From JAWKTV01 sp041398905 (GTDB taxonomy: Bacteria > Planctomycetota > Planctomycetia > Planctomycetales > Planctomycetaceae), in the NCBI GenBank assembly GCA_041398905.1, contig JAWKTV010000001.1, forward strand, positions 434,001 to 498,000: a stretch of DNA of 64,000 nt, given 5' to 3'. This document shows, piece by piece, positions 27,738 to 36,156 of this stretch (its first letter is position 1; every line of letters begins with the position of its first letter). Under the pieces are notes generated by a model. The model was not told the origin of the DNA and ran no database searches. It worked only from the letters and a program-made list of their open reading frames with translations. The translations under genes and the position numbers were made by a program.

Positions 27738-28241
27738 CTAGTTGGCCCGCCAACGAGTGTTCTTGCGATACGCGAGGTAGTCGTCGCTTAGGATTCGGCT
27801 AAAGTTGCGTTGAAGCCAACTGTCGTGACCAACCACCCTCATGGTCTTTGGATCGTCATGATGCTTGATGCGGGTCTTGGCAACATTCAATGCCAAAGTG
27901 TGAACGAGTGATCCGTTGAACGCGGACTTGAATGTCAAGTCGACCTCGACCCACCAATCACTGTGTTGGGACACGTTGTCGAGGACGGAATGATACTCCC
28001 AGTCACCGTTCTCCCAGACTTTCAGTCGACTGTCGGTGAACACAAGCGGACTCCACTTTCTCTTCGCCCATCTACAGATGTCGAATCTAGTTGTTCTTTC
28101 ATTTCCCACCTCACGACTAGCCTGGCTCTCATCGACACATGACCCTTCCATCAATAGTGCATCGATCGCGATCTCCTTGATCTCGTCGTCAGTTAGTCCC
28201 GATAGTGCGAAAAGCCGTTGATCGGACATGCGATTCACCAT
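27738..28241 (-). CDS. Hypothetical protein of lower GC content
   Basis: I do not recognise this protein. From the ATG at 28241 it has 167 residues; a GTG at 28268, with GGAGC just upstream, is an alternative, and the frame stays open to 28451. It is rich in Trp, Asp and Lys (RWAKRKWSPLVFTDS, VSQHSDWWVEVDLTF) and has no signal peptide or membrane segment. The gene and its surroundings to about 28475 are clearly less GC-rich than the rest of the window and use A/T-ending codons more, suggesting horizontal transfer. No mobility gene is adjacent. Confidence 0.6.
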   Translation of the reverse strand: MVNRMSDQRLFALSGLTDDEIKEIAIDALLMEGSCVDESQASREVGNERTTRFDICRWAKRKWSPLVFTDSRLKVWENGDWEYHSVLDNVSQHSDWWVEVDLTFKSAFNGSLVHTLALNVAKTRIKHHDDPKTMRVVGHDSWLQRNFSRILSDDYLAYRKNTRWRAN

Positions 28242-28475
28242 TTGAATGTTTGCTGTTTTGAACTTCACACGCTCCGCTCGAAGCGTTACCAAAGTAGCAT
28301 AGCCACCGCGAATGTTGAATTGCGAGCCAGAATGCCTACAACAGCGGTACTGGAGTACTCGTCTCGTTGGACATTCTGGCAGAAATCGAGAACGATGTGA
28401 CGGAACACGCGCGGGCGCAGCTGACCCGCACATGCGTCTGCCGGTAAACAAACATTCAGATTTGGACGAAACCCA

Positions 28476-29192
28476 ATGCGATTCGCCGTCGTCACCGCGT
28501 TGTTGTTCAGCTCAATCATCGGCGCCGCTCGTGCCGACGATGCCGCGCCCCGGCAGGTCGAGAAGAAGCTGGAATACTCGATTCCGGTCGAACTCGCTTA
28601 CCTGCTGTACCTTCCTCCAAATTACGAGGAGCAGGAGAAGTGGCCGCTGCTCGTCTTCCTGCATGGGTCTGGCGAGCGGGGGAACAACTTGCAGAAGGTG
28701 AAGGTGCATGGCCCGCCGAAGTTGGTCGAGCAGGGACGGGATTTCCCGATGATCATCGTTTCCCCGCAATGTCCGGCTGACAAGTGGTGGGACGTTCGCG
28801 AGTTGACCGCGCTGATTGACGCGGTCAGCACCGAGCAGAAGGTGGACCCCGACCGTATCTACGTCACTGGCCTGAGCATGGGCGGTTACGGCACGTGGGA
28901 GCTGGCGTCAGCGATTCCAGACCGGCTGGCGGCGATCGTGCCGATCTGCGGCGGAGGGACGCCCTATCGCACCCGCCGCTTCGCCAAACTGCCGGTGTGG
29001 GCGTTCCACGGTGCGAAGGATTCGGCCGTGCCGCTGAAGGCCACTGAAGACATGATCGCCGCACTCCGGCAGAACGGCGGCGATCCGAAGCTGACTGTGT
29101 ACCCCGAGGCCAATCACGACTCGTGGACCGAGACTTACAACAACCCCGAGTTGTACACCTGGCTGCTCGAGCAGAAGCGGGGCGGGGAATAG
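28476..29192 (+). CDS. Secreted alpha/beta hydrolase (phospholipase/carboxylesterase-like)
   Basis: The 238-residue product has a signal peptide (MRFAVVTALLFSSIIGAARA) and a compact hydrolase fold: PLLVFLHGSGERG supplies the oxyanion strand, GLSMGGYG near residue 130 carries the catalytic Ser, GAKDSAVP the Asp and EANHDSW the His. This arrangement is shared by periplasmic esterases of the dienelactone hydrolase, PHB-depolymerase and carboxylesterase group. The substrate is unknown. The fold is complete and the length is normal for the group. Confidence 0.9.
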   Translation: MRFAVVTALLFSSIIGAARADDAAPRQVEKKLEYSIPVELAYLLYLPPNYEEQEKWPLLVFLHGSGERGNNLQKVKVHGPPKLVEQGRDFPMIIVSPQCPADKWWDVRELTALIDAVSTEQKVDPDRIYVTGLSMGGYGTWELASAIPDRLAAIVPICGGGTPYRTRRFAKLPVWAFHGAKDSAVPLKATEDMIAALRQNGGDPKLTVYPEANHDSWTETYNNPELYTWLLEQKRGGE

Positions 29193-29384
29193 CCAGCCCC
29201 CCGGAAGCAGGGGTGGCGACAACGTCGACCGGTGACATCACCCCCCGCTCCCCGGCGATGCGGGCGGGACACCTCCCGACAGAGATTCCCCTGTCCACGC
29301 CGTGATGATTGGCCATACAATGACCGTGGTCGGGTCGTCCGACGATGATGCGTCAGGGATTGGTCCAGCGGCAGGGAATCCGCC

Positions 29385-30137
29385 ATGCAGGCAGGGATTG
29401 GACACGACGGAGGCTTCGCGGCGAGTCCCTCGGCGAACGGGATGCGATTCGCCGGTGGTGCGGGCACCGGTCCCGACGATCACGGCGACTTCCCCTGGGA
29501 AGCGTGCGACGCCTCTTCGCTGACGCTGTGGCGGCCCGCGCCGGGAGCGGTGGTGGTGCTGCCCGCTTATCTGACGCTCACCTACGATTACCCACTGCTG
29601 GTCTCGCTGGCGGACTGTGAAGATCGACACCAGGAGTGTCCTGAGTGGCTGGCTGCAGTCAGCGAACGGAACTATGTCGCCTTGAGTCTCGAGCCGCGAT
29701 TGCTGGGGACCGCGCCCGCCTGGACCGGCCAGAGTGCTTTGACGCTCGGGATGCAGCGGTATCGGTCATTGCTGCGAGTCGTCGATGGAGTTGTCCCGAT
29801 CCATTCGACGCGGCGGTACGTGGTCGGCTATGGCGATGGCTGGGAACGGGCGGTGCAGTGGTTTCTGCTGCGTCCGGAATGGTTCAGCGGCGTCATCGTC
29901 GTCGAGCCACGGAGTTGCGAGCCGGTGGCCCTGCGGTGCAACGCCGCCAGCGTGCAGGGACGTCCGTTGCTGTGGCTCTCCCAGCCGAAGAGCCCGACGT
30001 CGATGGAAGGTGCCGCATTGATCGCGCTGCAGGCGCTCGGTCTGAACCTGCAAGCGGAGACCGCCAGCGAGGCTCCTGAGATCGCGGACCGCATCAATCG
30101 CTGGTTGATGTCGCAGATTCCGACTGCGATCGTCTGA
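29385..30137 (+). CDS. Alpha/beta-hydrolase-like protein, probably lacking the serine
   Basis: The 250-residue protein has an alternating strand-helix pattern like an alpha/beta hydrolase (AVVVLPAYLTLTYDYP, RRYVVGYGDGWERAVQWFLL, SGVIVVEP, GRPLLWLSQPKSP). Where the nucleophile elbow GxSxG is expected it reads GYGDGW, with no serine. No signal peptide is visible. The N-terminal 30 residues are Gly/Ala-rich and may not be translated; no upstream ribosome site decides the start. It follows the secreted esterase on the same strand at 192 bases. Possibly a binding or inactive paralogue. Confidence 0.6.
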   Translation: MQAGIGHDGGFAASPSANGMRFAGGAGTGPDDHGDFPWEACDASSLTLWRPAPGAVVVLPAYLTLTYDYPLLVSLADCEDRHQECPEWLAAVSERNYVALSLEPRLLGTAPAWTGQSALTLGMQRYRSLLRVVDGVVPIHSTRRYVVGYGDGWERAVQWFLLRPEWFSGVIVVEPRSCEPVALRCNAASVQGRPLLWLSQPKSPTSMEGAALIALQALGLNLQAETASEAPEIADRINRWLMSQIPTAIV

Positions 30138-30791
30138 CGCGGATTCTGCCGCTCCTGGTCGCGACGAGCGGCTGAGATATCGAAGCACAGCGCGACGCCA
30201 GCCCTGGAGGGCAGTCTTCAGTTCTCAGCGAAGGGCAAACTGTCATCGCGGCGAGAGGCAGGTCGGTTGTCCGTTGTGGTGACTTTGCTGGCTTGCCCGA
30301 TGTGTTTATCCGGTCGCGACTTGTGGCGATTTGGCATGAATCGTCTCCGAGCCGCTGCGGCTGAGAATCGCGATGGTGTTCGCACGGAGCCGGCCCGTGG
30401 AATCAGGCTGCGAATCCTGGTGTGCGGACTCGGCAGGTAAGCTGGGAAGAGTTTTCCAATGGGGTCGCCTGTGCGGAAAGAGCCGGTCCTTCGGATGCTG
30501 CTGATCGTTCCGAGAACGGACGCGGTGTACCCGCTGTAACCGATCAATGCGTTGCGTCCGACTTAGCTCGGTCGGCCTCGCGTGCCGAATTCAAGGACGT
30601 ATCTGCCGCCGTTGTCTCGCACCGCGTGACGTCGCAGGCAGCCCGAGTCGCGTCCTGGTTTCAGGCCGCGCTCGTCCAGACAGTGTCGGTCACCGGTTGC
30701 CTGCCGGGAGTGGCACTCATGGGACACCTCACACAGGACGTGCGGGGTCCTCGACGTTCGAGAAGGCGACAACAGACAGGGAGAGTCGGAC
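30138..30791. other. Long intergenic region, no gene
   Basis: These 654 bases precede the secreted-protein cluster. Plus-strand frames at 30422-30883 and 30547-31014 and a minus-strand one at 30218-30547 have no protein-like features. A purine-rich ribosome site (AGGGAGAG) lies about ten bases before the ATG at 30792. I could not place promoter hexamers. Confidence 0.5.
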
Positions 30792-31331
30792 ATGTCGCTG
30801 CGCATCACGGCCGGATCGCTGGCCATTCTGCTATCCACGTTCGCGACCACCTCGGCCCGGGCCGACGCGATCATCATCGATGATCCGCAGGGCGCGATTC
30901 AGCTCGCAAGCTACCTCGACGATGCCGACGGCCCGATCGACGCGACGGTCGACCCGGTTCCGGCAGGGGCCGTGCCCTACGCCGCGCCGCAGGGCTATGC
31001 CCCGCCACCAATGATGGCCGCTCCGCATTGTGGACCGAACGTCTACCCGCGGTTGAACGCGCCGATGTACCCCTCGCCGGTGCAGCACACGCCGACCTGG
31101 AATGGCGGTACGTTCATTACCAATCAGGCGTTCGCGCCGCATGAAATGACCTATCCGCATCGCTATCACGCGATGTACCCGCCGTTTTACCACAAGGTCA
31201 AAGGTCGCTGGATCGTCACGCCGTTCGGTGTGCGCCAGCACGAGGACTGGAAGCTGGAGGGAACGGAGGTCATCGTCAACTACCGGTCGAGCTACAAGCT
31301 GTTCGGCGGTTTCCACCCGCCGCGCCACTAG
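30792..31331 (+). CDS. Secreted planctomycete protein, Pro/Tyr-rich
   Basis: The 179-residue product has a signal peptide (MSLRITAGSLAILLSTFATT, cleaved after ARA). The mature protein begins with an acidic stretch, then a Pro/Ala/Met/Tyr-rich linker (PQGYAPPPMMAAPH) and a conserved-looking C-terminus with HRYHAMYPPFYHKVKGRW, ITPFGVRQHEDWKLEG-like sequence and SYKLFGGFHPPR. I recognise this as a type found in several planctomycetes, without known function. It is the first of three exported proteins in a row and is likely to be in the cell wall or periplasm. Confidence 0.75.
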   Translation: MSLRITAGSLAILLSTFATTSARADAIIIDDPQGAIQLASYLDDADGPIDATVDPVPAGAVPYAAPQGYAPPPMMAAPHCGPNVYPRLNAPMYPSPVQHTPTWNGGTFITNQAFAPHEMTYPHRYHAMYPPFYHKVKGRWIVTPFGVRQHEDWKLEGTEVIVNYRSSYKLFGGFHPPRH

Positions 31332-31477
31332 ACGTCGGATGTGAGTACACACTGTCGGCGGGCCGGGCTGAACGATCTGGCTTGCCGAGATGTTGAGATT
31401 CCACGGAAGCATTCGTCACTTCACACCCGAAGCTGGTCAAGCTGACCAGCCTCGGCTGAGACCCAGGGGATTCGGCC

Positions 31478-32386
31478 ATGATCATGAAGACACGGCACCT
31501 GTCAGGCGGCATCCTTGCGATCGCCGCGCTGACCATCTGGTCCGCGACGACCGCGGCGGCGGACGATGCCGGCGTGGTCCGGATCAGCAGCCGGCCTCGC
31601 GCCGAGGTCGTGCGCATCAGCGACCAGACCGTTCGCGGGCAGTCGTCGCAGACTCACTACGACAACAGCCTGCAGCCCGTCGGGCTGCTCAACTTCTGTC
31701 AAAACAACAGTTGCGAAATCTGTTGCGAAGACGGCTGCACCGACTGCTGGCAGGAGTGGGACGGCTGTGACTGCGGTCACCGCTGCGCGATTATCAGCGG
31801 AATCCTGGAACTGCTCCACGGCTTCCATTGCGGTCGCGACTCGCTCATCGGCTATCGGGGCCTGTGCCCGTTCCACACACATCGTTGTCAATGCGGCAAG
31901 ATCAAGTGCCGCCGGGACCGACGGTCGCTCTCTCAGCGAGTTCGTGAACCGGGACGGCTGCGTGATCGCACCGAAGAGCAACGGCTCGCTGACGCCCGGG
32001 ATCGCCGTGAACGCTGGGATGAGCGGCTGATGCGGAGTCGCCTCGGCTACTTCATCCCGCGGGGAGCCTGCGGCAAGGGGGCTCCTCCGGTCGGCTGTTA
32101 CACCATCGTGTACCCGGTTGATCCGTGGTACGGCGACTGCCGCGACGGTGGCGTCTACGCCGCCGAAGGACAGGGTGGGCCGGTCTCCGTGCCTCTCGCT
32201 CCCGTCATCCACCACACGTACAACTACGGCTGGGGCATTCCATCCAGCCGGCTGACCCCCGTGAATCACCTCGCTGCCGCCCCGTACTACGGTTACGGCA
32301 ACTATCAGGGTGGGTGGCACACTCAGTATCCCACCGATCCGAATCTGCCGCAGCAGCCGGTGCAGAACGGGAATGAGAACCAGTAG
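31478..32386 (+). CDS. Secreted Cys-rich protein
   Basis: The 302-residue product has a signal peptide (IMKTRHLSGGILAIAALTIW, cleaved near TAAADD). The mature N-terminal half is extremely rich in Cys: CEICCEDGCTDC and CDCGHRC, then further CxC pairs around HTHRCQCGKIKC, about fifteen cysteines in 90 residues. A highly charged Arg/Glu segment follows (residues 145-185), then a Tyr/Gly/Pro-rich C-terminus. It may be disulfide-linked or metal-binding in the envelope. It has the same orientation as the proteins before and after it, with gaps of 146 and 160 bases. Confidence 0.72.
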   Translation: MIMKTRHLSGGILAIAALTIWSATTAAADDAGVVRISSRPRAEVVRISDQTVRGQSSQTHYDNSLQPVGLLNFCQNNSCEICCEDGCTDCWQEWDGCDCGHRCAIISGILELLHGFHCGRDSLIGYRGLCPFHTHRCQCGKIKCRRDRRSLSQRVREPGRLRDRTEEQRLADARDRRERWDERLMRSRLGYFIPRGACGKGAPPVGCYTIVYPVDPWYGDCRDGGVYAAEGQGGPVSVPLAPVIHHTYNYGWGIPSSRLTPVNHLAAAPYYGYGNYQGGWHTQYPTDPNLPQQPVQNGNENQ

Positions 32387-32546
32387 CACGCTCTGAACGG
32401 GCCGGGTAGCCCCCGACCTGTTCAGGATACGGACGAAGGGATCGAGCAGGACCGGATTCCTGTCGCCCATTACGACCAGGCCGCCAATAGACCCGTTGAC
32501 TCATCTCCATCGGCGTCGGCTGTCCAGCAACGTCAGGATCAAGGAC

Positions 32547-33539
32547 ATGACGGATCGATCACTACAATCTCGGGTGACACTCGCCGCCACGTGCATCGCC
32601 GTGCTGCTGGTGTCGGGTCTTCGGGCGGATGAACCAAACGCAGCGCCTCCTCTGGAGTTGCCGTTGGTCGCTCCGCCAGCACCACTGCCGGTTACGGCCG
32701 AGCCGCTGGTCACCAGCGATTCGCAGGTGACGCCGGTCGCCCGCCGGAATCAGAACGGCATCGAAGCCGAGCAACTGTACTACGGGGACAGCTATCAGGC
32801 TCCCGGGCAGTTCGTGTACTCGGAAGGTGACGCCTCCGGCTACCTGCCCGGGTTCGAATACAACCCTGACGAAGCCGCCGTTCGCATCAGCGACTTGCCG
32901 GCCGAACAGCAGGGGATGGATGTGCCCGGGGTGAAGGCGTCGCGGCTCATCTGCCCGCACTGCCGGTACTGCGAGCACGGCCTGCCGTTCCACGAATGCC
33001 CGGAGTGCGAGCCAACCCGCAAGGACATCCGCCAGTACACCCGTCGGCACGGCCTGCGACTTCCGCCGGACTACGGCTGGGCTCCTCCCGCTCGAGCACC
33101 GATCGACCGCGTATCGATCGACTACTACCGGGCCTTCCCCGGACAGTGGACTGGCCAGCCGCAAGCCGCAGTGCAGCCGATCGTCCGCCCGCAGGTGTAC
33201 TGGCCGACCGACACCACCCAGCTCGGCTACACCTACCAGCAGACCCCGCACTGGATGCCGTATCCGGGCATGGTTCCGCCGGTCCCGCATCCTGGTCAAT
33301 GGCATCTGCCGCTGTGCGGCACCTGCGGCCCGAACGTCGGCGTGGGACACGCGAACTGTCCGCACTGCCGACCCGGTGCGGCGGGCCACGGGCACTCCCA
33401 TCAGCCCGCGAACGAGGGCTGGGCTCCGGAGGAATCCGAGATCGAAGTGGTGACACCGCCGCAGGCGGCGGCACTGCCGACCGGCCCGACGCTCACACCG
33501 TCCGGGAACTCGCCGAACCTCGCGCCAGTCCCGTTCTGA
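32547..33539 (+). CDS. Secreted protein with zinc-ribbon-like Cys pairs
   Basis: I chose the ATG at 32547, preceded by AAGGA, because it yields a signal peptide (SRVTLAATCIAVLLVSGLRA). The 330-residue protein carries CPHCRYCEHGLPFHECPEC near residue 135 and CGTCGPNVGVGHANCPHC near residue 270, two groups of CxxC/CPxC knuckles that look metal-binding, plus many Pro and Tyr residues between them. Exported zinc-ribbon-like proteins are uncommon outside planctomycetes. It is the third exported protein in a row and ends before a strong terminator. Confidence 0.75.
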   Translation: MTDRSLQSRVTLAATCIAVLLVSGLRADEPNAAPPLELPLVAPPAPLPVTAEPLVTSDSQVTPVARRNQNGIEAEQLYYGDSYQAPGQFVYSEGDASGYLPGFEYNPDEAAVRISDLPAEQQGMDVPGVKASRLICPHCRYCEHGLPFHECPECEPTRKDIRQYTRRHGLRLPPDYGWAPPARAPIDRVSIDYYRAFPGQWTGQPQAAVQPIVRPQVYWPTDTTQLGYTYQQTPHWMPYPGMVPPVPHPGQWHLPLCGTCGPNVGVGHANCPHCRPGAAGHGHSHQPANEGWAPEESEIEVVTPPQAAALPTGPTLTPSGNSPNLAPVPF

Positions 33540-33572
33540 ACAGTACACCTCGGCTCCTGACGCCGGAAGTCG

Positions 33573-33633
33573 CACTCCCCTCGGCCACGACTGGACAGTA
33601 TTGTTCAGCAGCGGTCGAGGGGAGTGTTCTTTT
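33573..33633 (+). terminator. Rho-independent terminator after the secreted-protein cluster
   Basis: CACTCCCCTCG (33573-33583) pairs over 11 bases with CGAGGGGAGTG (33616-33626) and is followed at once by TTCTTTT. The 32-base loop can form a further short stem. It lies 34 bases after the stop of the third secreted protein. Confidence 0.85.
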
Positions 33634-33743
33634 GGTCGCCGGCAGAAGTCGCGCCTTGGGGCACGGGTGACGCACCGGTGACCGCCGAGCAGTCAACACA
33701 GAGCAGCGACCACTGTGCAACGACCACCAGCAGGAGTTCGACG

Positions 33744-34478
33744 ATGAACGGCGAGAACCGGACGTTGGTGGTCTTTGCTCGCCGGCCGGTAGCCGGGCAG
33801 GTGAAGACGCGGCTGGCGACTTCGATCGGCCCAGCCGCCGCCGCTGATCTCTACCTCGCGTTCCTGCGGGACACGCTGAGGATCGCTACCCTGGTGCCCG
33901 TCGAGCGATGCATCGCCTGCTCACCCGCGGACGAAGCCACTCAGCACTGGTTCACGACGTTGGCCGATCAGCGACTCACAGTCTGGCCCCAGCCCGCGGG
34001 CGAATTGGGGGAGCGTCTGGCGGCCTGCTTCGAGAAGTTTCTTGACCATCCGGGAGACCGACTCGTTGTCATCGGCAGTGACGCGCCGACCCTCCCGCAC
34101 CGCTTGATCGAGCAGGCGTTCGACACGCTCGATGCTTACGACGCCGTGATCGGACCAGCGATGGATGGCGGGTACTATCTGATCGGCGCCCGGCAAACAG
34201 GTCAGGGTGCCGCAGCACTGTTCAACGAGATCGACTGGGACGGCCCATCGGTGCTGGAGCAGACCGTCACGCGGTTACGCGAGTCGCGATACTCGCTCGG
34301 CCTCTTGCCCCCGTGGTACGATGTCGACACGCTGGAGGATCTGCAGGCGCTTCACGGCCACTTGGCGGCGCTGGAGTACGCCGGTGACTTCGCGACGGCA
34401 CCCTGCACGCGACAGGCTCTCCACCTGTTGCAGACCGACATGATTCCCAACGCAGTCGTTTCCAAAGAGCCGTCATGA
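33744..34478 (+). CDS. TIGR04282-family glycosyltransferase (DUF2064)
   Basis: The ATG at 33744 lies after CAGGAG. The 244-residue protein has the nucleotidyl/glycosyl-transferase-A fold: VVFARRPVAGQVKTRLA (the family's opening Gly/Lys/Arg loop), VVIGSDAPTLP with the metal-binding Asp motif and GPAMDGGYYLIG. TIGR04282 members are thought to transfer sugars and are common next to membrane glycosyltransferases. That fits here: its stop overlaps the start of the following GT39-like gene as ATGA, so the two are translationally coupled. Confidence 0.88.
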   Translation: MNGENRTLVVFARRPVAGQVKTRLATSIGPAAAADLYLAFLRDTLRIATLVPVERCIACSPADEATQHWFTTLADQRLTVWPQPAGELGERLAACFEKFLDHPGDRLVVIGSDAPTLPHRLIEQAFDTLDAYDAVIGPAMDGGYYLIGARQTGQGAAALFNEIDWDGPSVLEQTVTRLRESRYSLGLLPPWYDVDTLEDLQALHGHLAALEYAGDFATAPCTRQALHLLQTDMIPNAVVSKEPS

Positions 34479-36013
34479 CGCCCGCGCACCGAGTCTGGCG
34501 ATGGCGGCTGGCGACGGTGCTATCGAGTGTCGTCGCCGGAGCTGTCACGGGATTCACGGCGGCGTTCGGACGGGCGACGGCTAGCTCGTCACCCTTGCTG
34601 TGGGGCGTCACTTGCATCGCGGGTCTGGCATCGCTGCTGCTGGTGCTGCTGCTGTGTTTGTCGGAAGAACGCTGGCACCGCTTGCTCGAGTGGCTGAGCA
34701 CTGAGTGGAGCCTGTTCACCGGCGTCGCGGAATGTGAGACACCTTGCTCGCGTCAGGTCCGCGTGGCTCTCGGCATCGCACTGATCGCAGCGACCTGTAA
34801 CCTGGGTCTTTGCGGCAGATGCCCGACAGCATCGATGATGACGATCAGGGGAGCCTTCCTGCGGACCGCGACCGAGATCGCGGACGCAGGCGGGCCGGTC
34901 ACCCTCGCCCGGCAGCTCGTCTCCGGTGAGTTTCGCGAAGCGAACAGGCATCCGCTCTACCTCGCGTTCCTCGCGATACAGCCCACGGAACCGTGGGGAC
35001 GCACGCTGTCGCTGCTATTCGCCGTGCTGGCGTTGGGACTCGCGTTGGGGTGGCTGTGGTGCCGTGGTGAAACGACCGCCGCGGTGCTGACGGCGGCGCT
35101 GTTGGGCACGAACCGCGTGTTCGCCGTCTTCTCCGCGCGGGTTGTTTGCGAGACGCTGCTGATGCTCACCACGCTGCTGGCCTGGCTGGCGTTCACACAC
35201 TGGCAGGCGACTCGACGTCACAACCCCGACAATGCAGGATTGGGTCGATCGGGCTGGCCGCTGCTGACCGGCGCGGCCCTCGGGCTCGCGTGGCTGACGA
35301 AGGGGACCGGCCTGCTGCTGCTGTTGGGGACGCTGCTGACGATCGGCATCGTCTGGTGGCGGTCGGCGGATCGTCGCCCGTCACGCTGGCTGTTCTGGAG
35401 CGGCTGTGTCAGCGTGGCGTTCCTGGTCGTCGCCAGTCCGTTGCTCGTGCGAAACGCCCGGCGATTCGGCAGCCTCACCTACAACGTCAACTCCCAACTC
35501 CTGTTCGTCGACACGTACGAGGATCCGGAGCGACTCGCGGAAGAACGCTCCACCGCCGCCGCCGCGCGAGCGTATCTCGCATCGCATTCCACGCTGCAAC
35601 TTGTCCGCCGCGAGGCGAGCGGACTGGTCTGGGAGAGCTTCATCCTGCTTCGCAGCCTGGGGCCGGTGGGGCTGGACGATGCCCGGGTACTGCTCGGCCT
35701 GCTGCTGTTGCCGCTGGCGGGGTTGGGCTTCGCGACATCGCCGCAACTGCCGCGTCTGCTGACGCTCGTCTGGCTGGCGTCGCTGGTCGTCGTCTTCGCC
35801 TGGTATGTGCCGATCGCCGCCGGCGAGCGATTCCTGATCCCGGTAACCGTGCCGCTACTCCTCGCCGCCGCGATGGGGATTGCCCGCCTGCTGCGGCGGC
35901 TGGTCCCCGATCAACAACACGCGGACCGCTGGCTGATCGCGGGTGTGATGTTGTGGAGCGTGCTCGCGACCGGGGCTCATTACCTCGAGTTCACCCTGTA
36001 CCGGGTGGGCTGA
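34475..36013 (+). CDS. GT39/ArnT-like membrane glycosyltransferase
   Basis: The 512-residue protein has about ten to twelve hydrophobic segments (for example LLWGVTCIAGLASLLLVLLL, LLLLLGTLLTIGIVWW, LVVVFAWYVPIAAGERF) and the layout of dolichyl/undecaprenyl-phosphate sugar transferases: a first extracytoplasmic loop containing REANRHPLYL, which resembles the family's catalytic-loop region. These enzymes move a sugar from a lipid-phosphate donor to an acceptor outside the membrane. It overlaps the TIGR04282 gene by four bases, so the two likely work in one glycan pathway. The acceptor is unknown. Confidence 0.75.
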   Translation: MTPAHRVWRWRLATVLSSVVAGAVTGFTAAFGRATASSSPLLWGVTCIAGLASLLLVLLLCLSEERWHRLLEWLSTEWSLFTGVAECETPCSRQVRVALGIALIAATCNLGLCGRCPTASMMTIRGAFLRTATEIADAGGPVTLARQLVSGEFREANRHPLYLAFLAIQPTEPWGRTLSLLFAVLALGLALGWLWCRGETTAAVLTAALLGTNRVFAVFSARVVCETLLMLTTLLAWLAFTHWQATRRHNPDNAGLGRSGWPLLTGAALGLAWLTKGTGLLLLLGTLLTIGIVWWRSADRRPSRWLFWSGCVSVAFLVVASPLLVRNARRFGSLTYNVNSQLLFVDTYEDPERLAEERSTAAAARAYLASHSTLQLVRREASGLVWESFILLRSLGPVGLDDARVLLGLLLLPLAGLGFATSPQLPRLLTLVWLASLVVVFAWYVPIAAGERFLIPVTVPLLLAAAMGIARLLRRLVPDQQHADRWLIAGVMLWSVLATGAHYLEFTLYRVG

Positions 36014-36070
36014 AGTCGACGACGTAACGGCTACGCGGCGTCGCAGGGAATGTTGACCGATTTAAACAGA

Positions 36071-36137
36071 ACCGAGCCTCTGAACTGACGTTTCCCTGCG
36101 GTCTGACTCGCCGTGGGAACGTCAGTCGAGGCTCGGT
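36071..36137 (-). terminator. Two-part hairpin terminator
   Basis: ACCGAGCCTC (36071-36080) pairs with GAGGCTCGGT (36128-36137), and inside it ACTGACGTT...AACGTCAGT and CCC/GGG extend the stem. On the minus strand, downstream of the gene at 36157, the hairpin is followed by TCTGTTTAAAT, a usable T-rich tail. On the plus strand no such tail exists. It separates two convergent genes. Confidence 0.8.
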
Positions 36138-36156
36138 CGCGGCAACGCCGTTGGAC

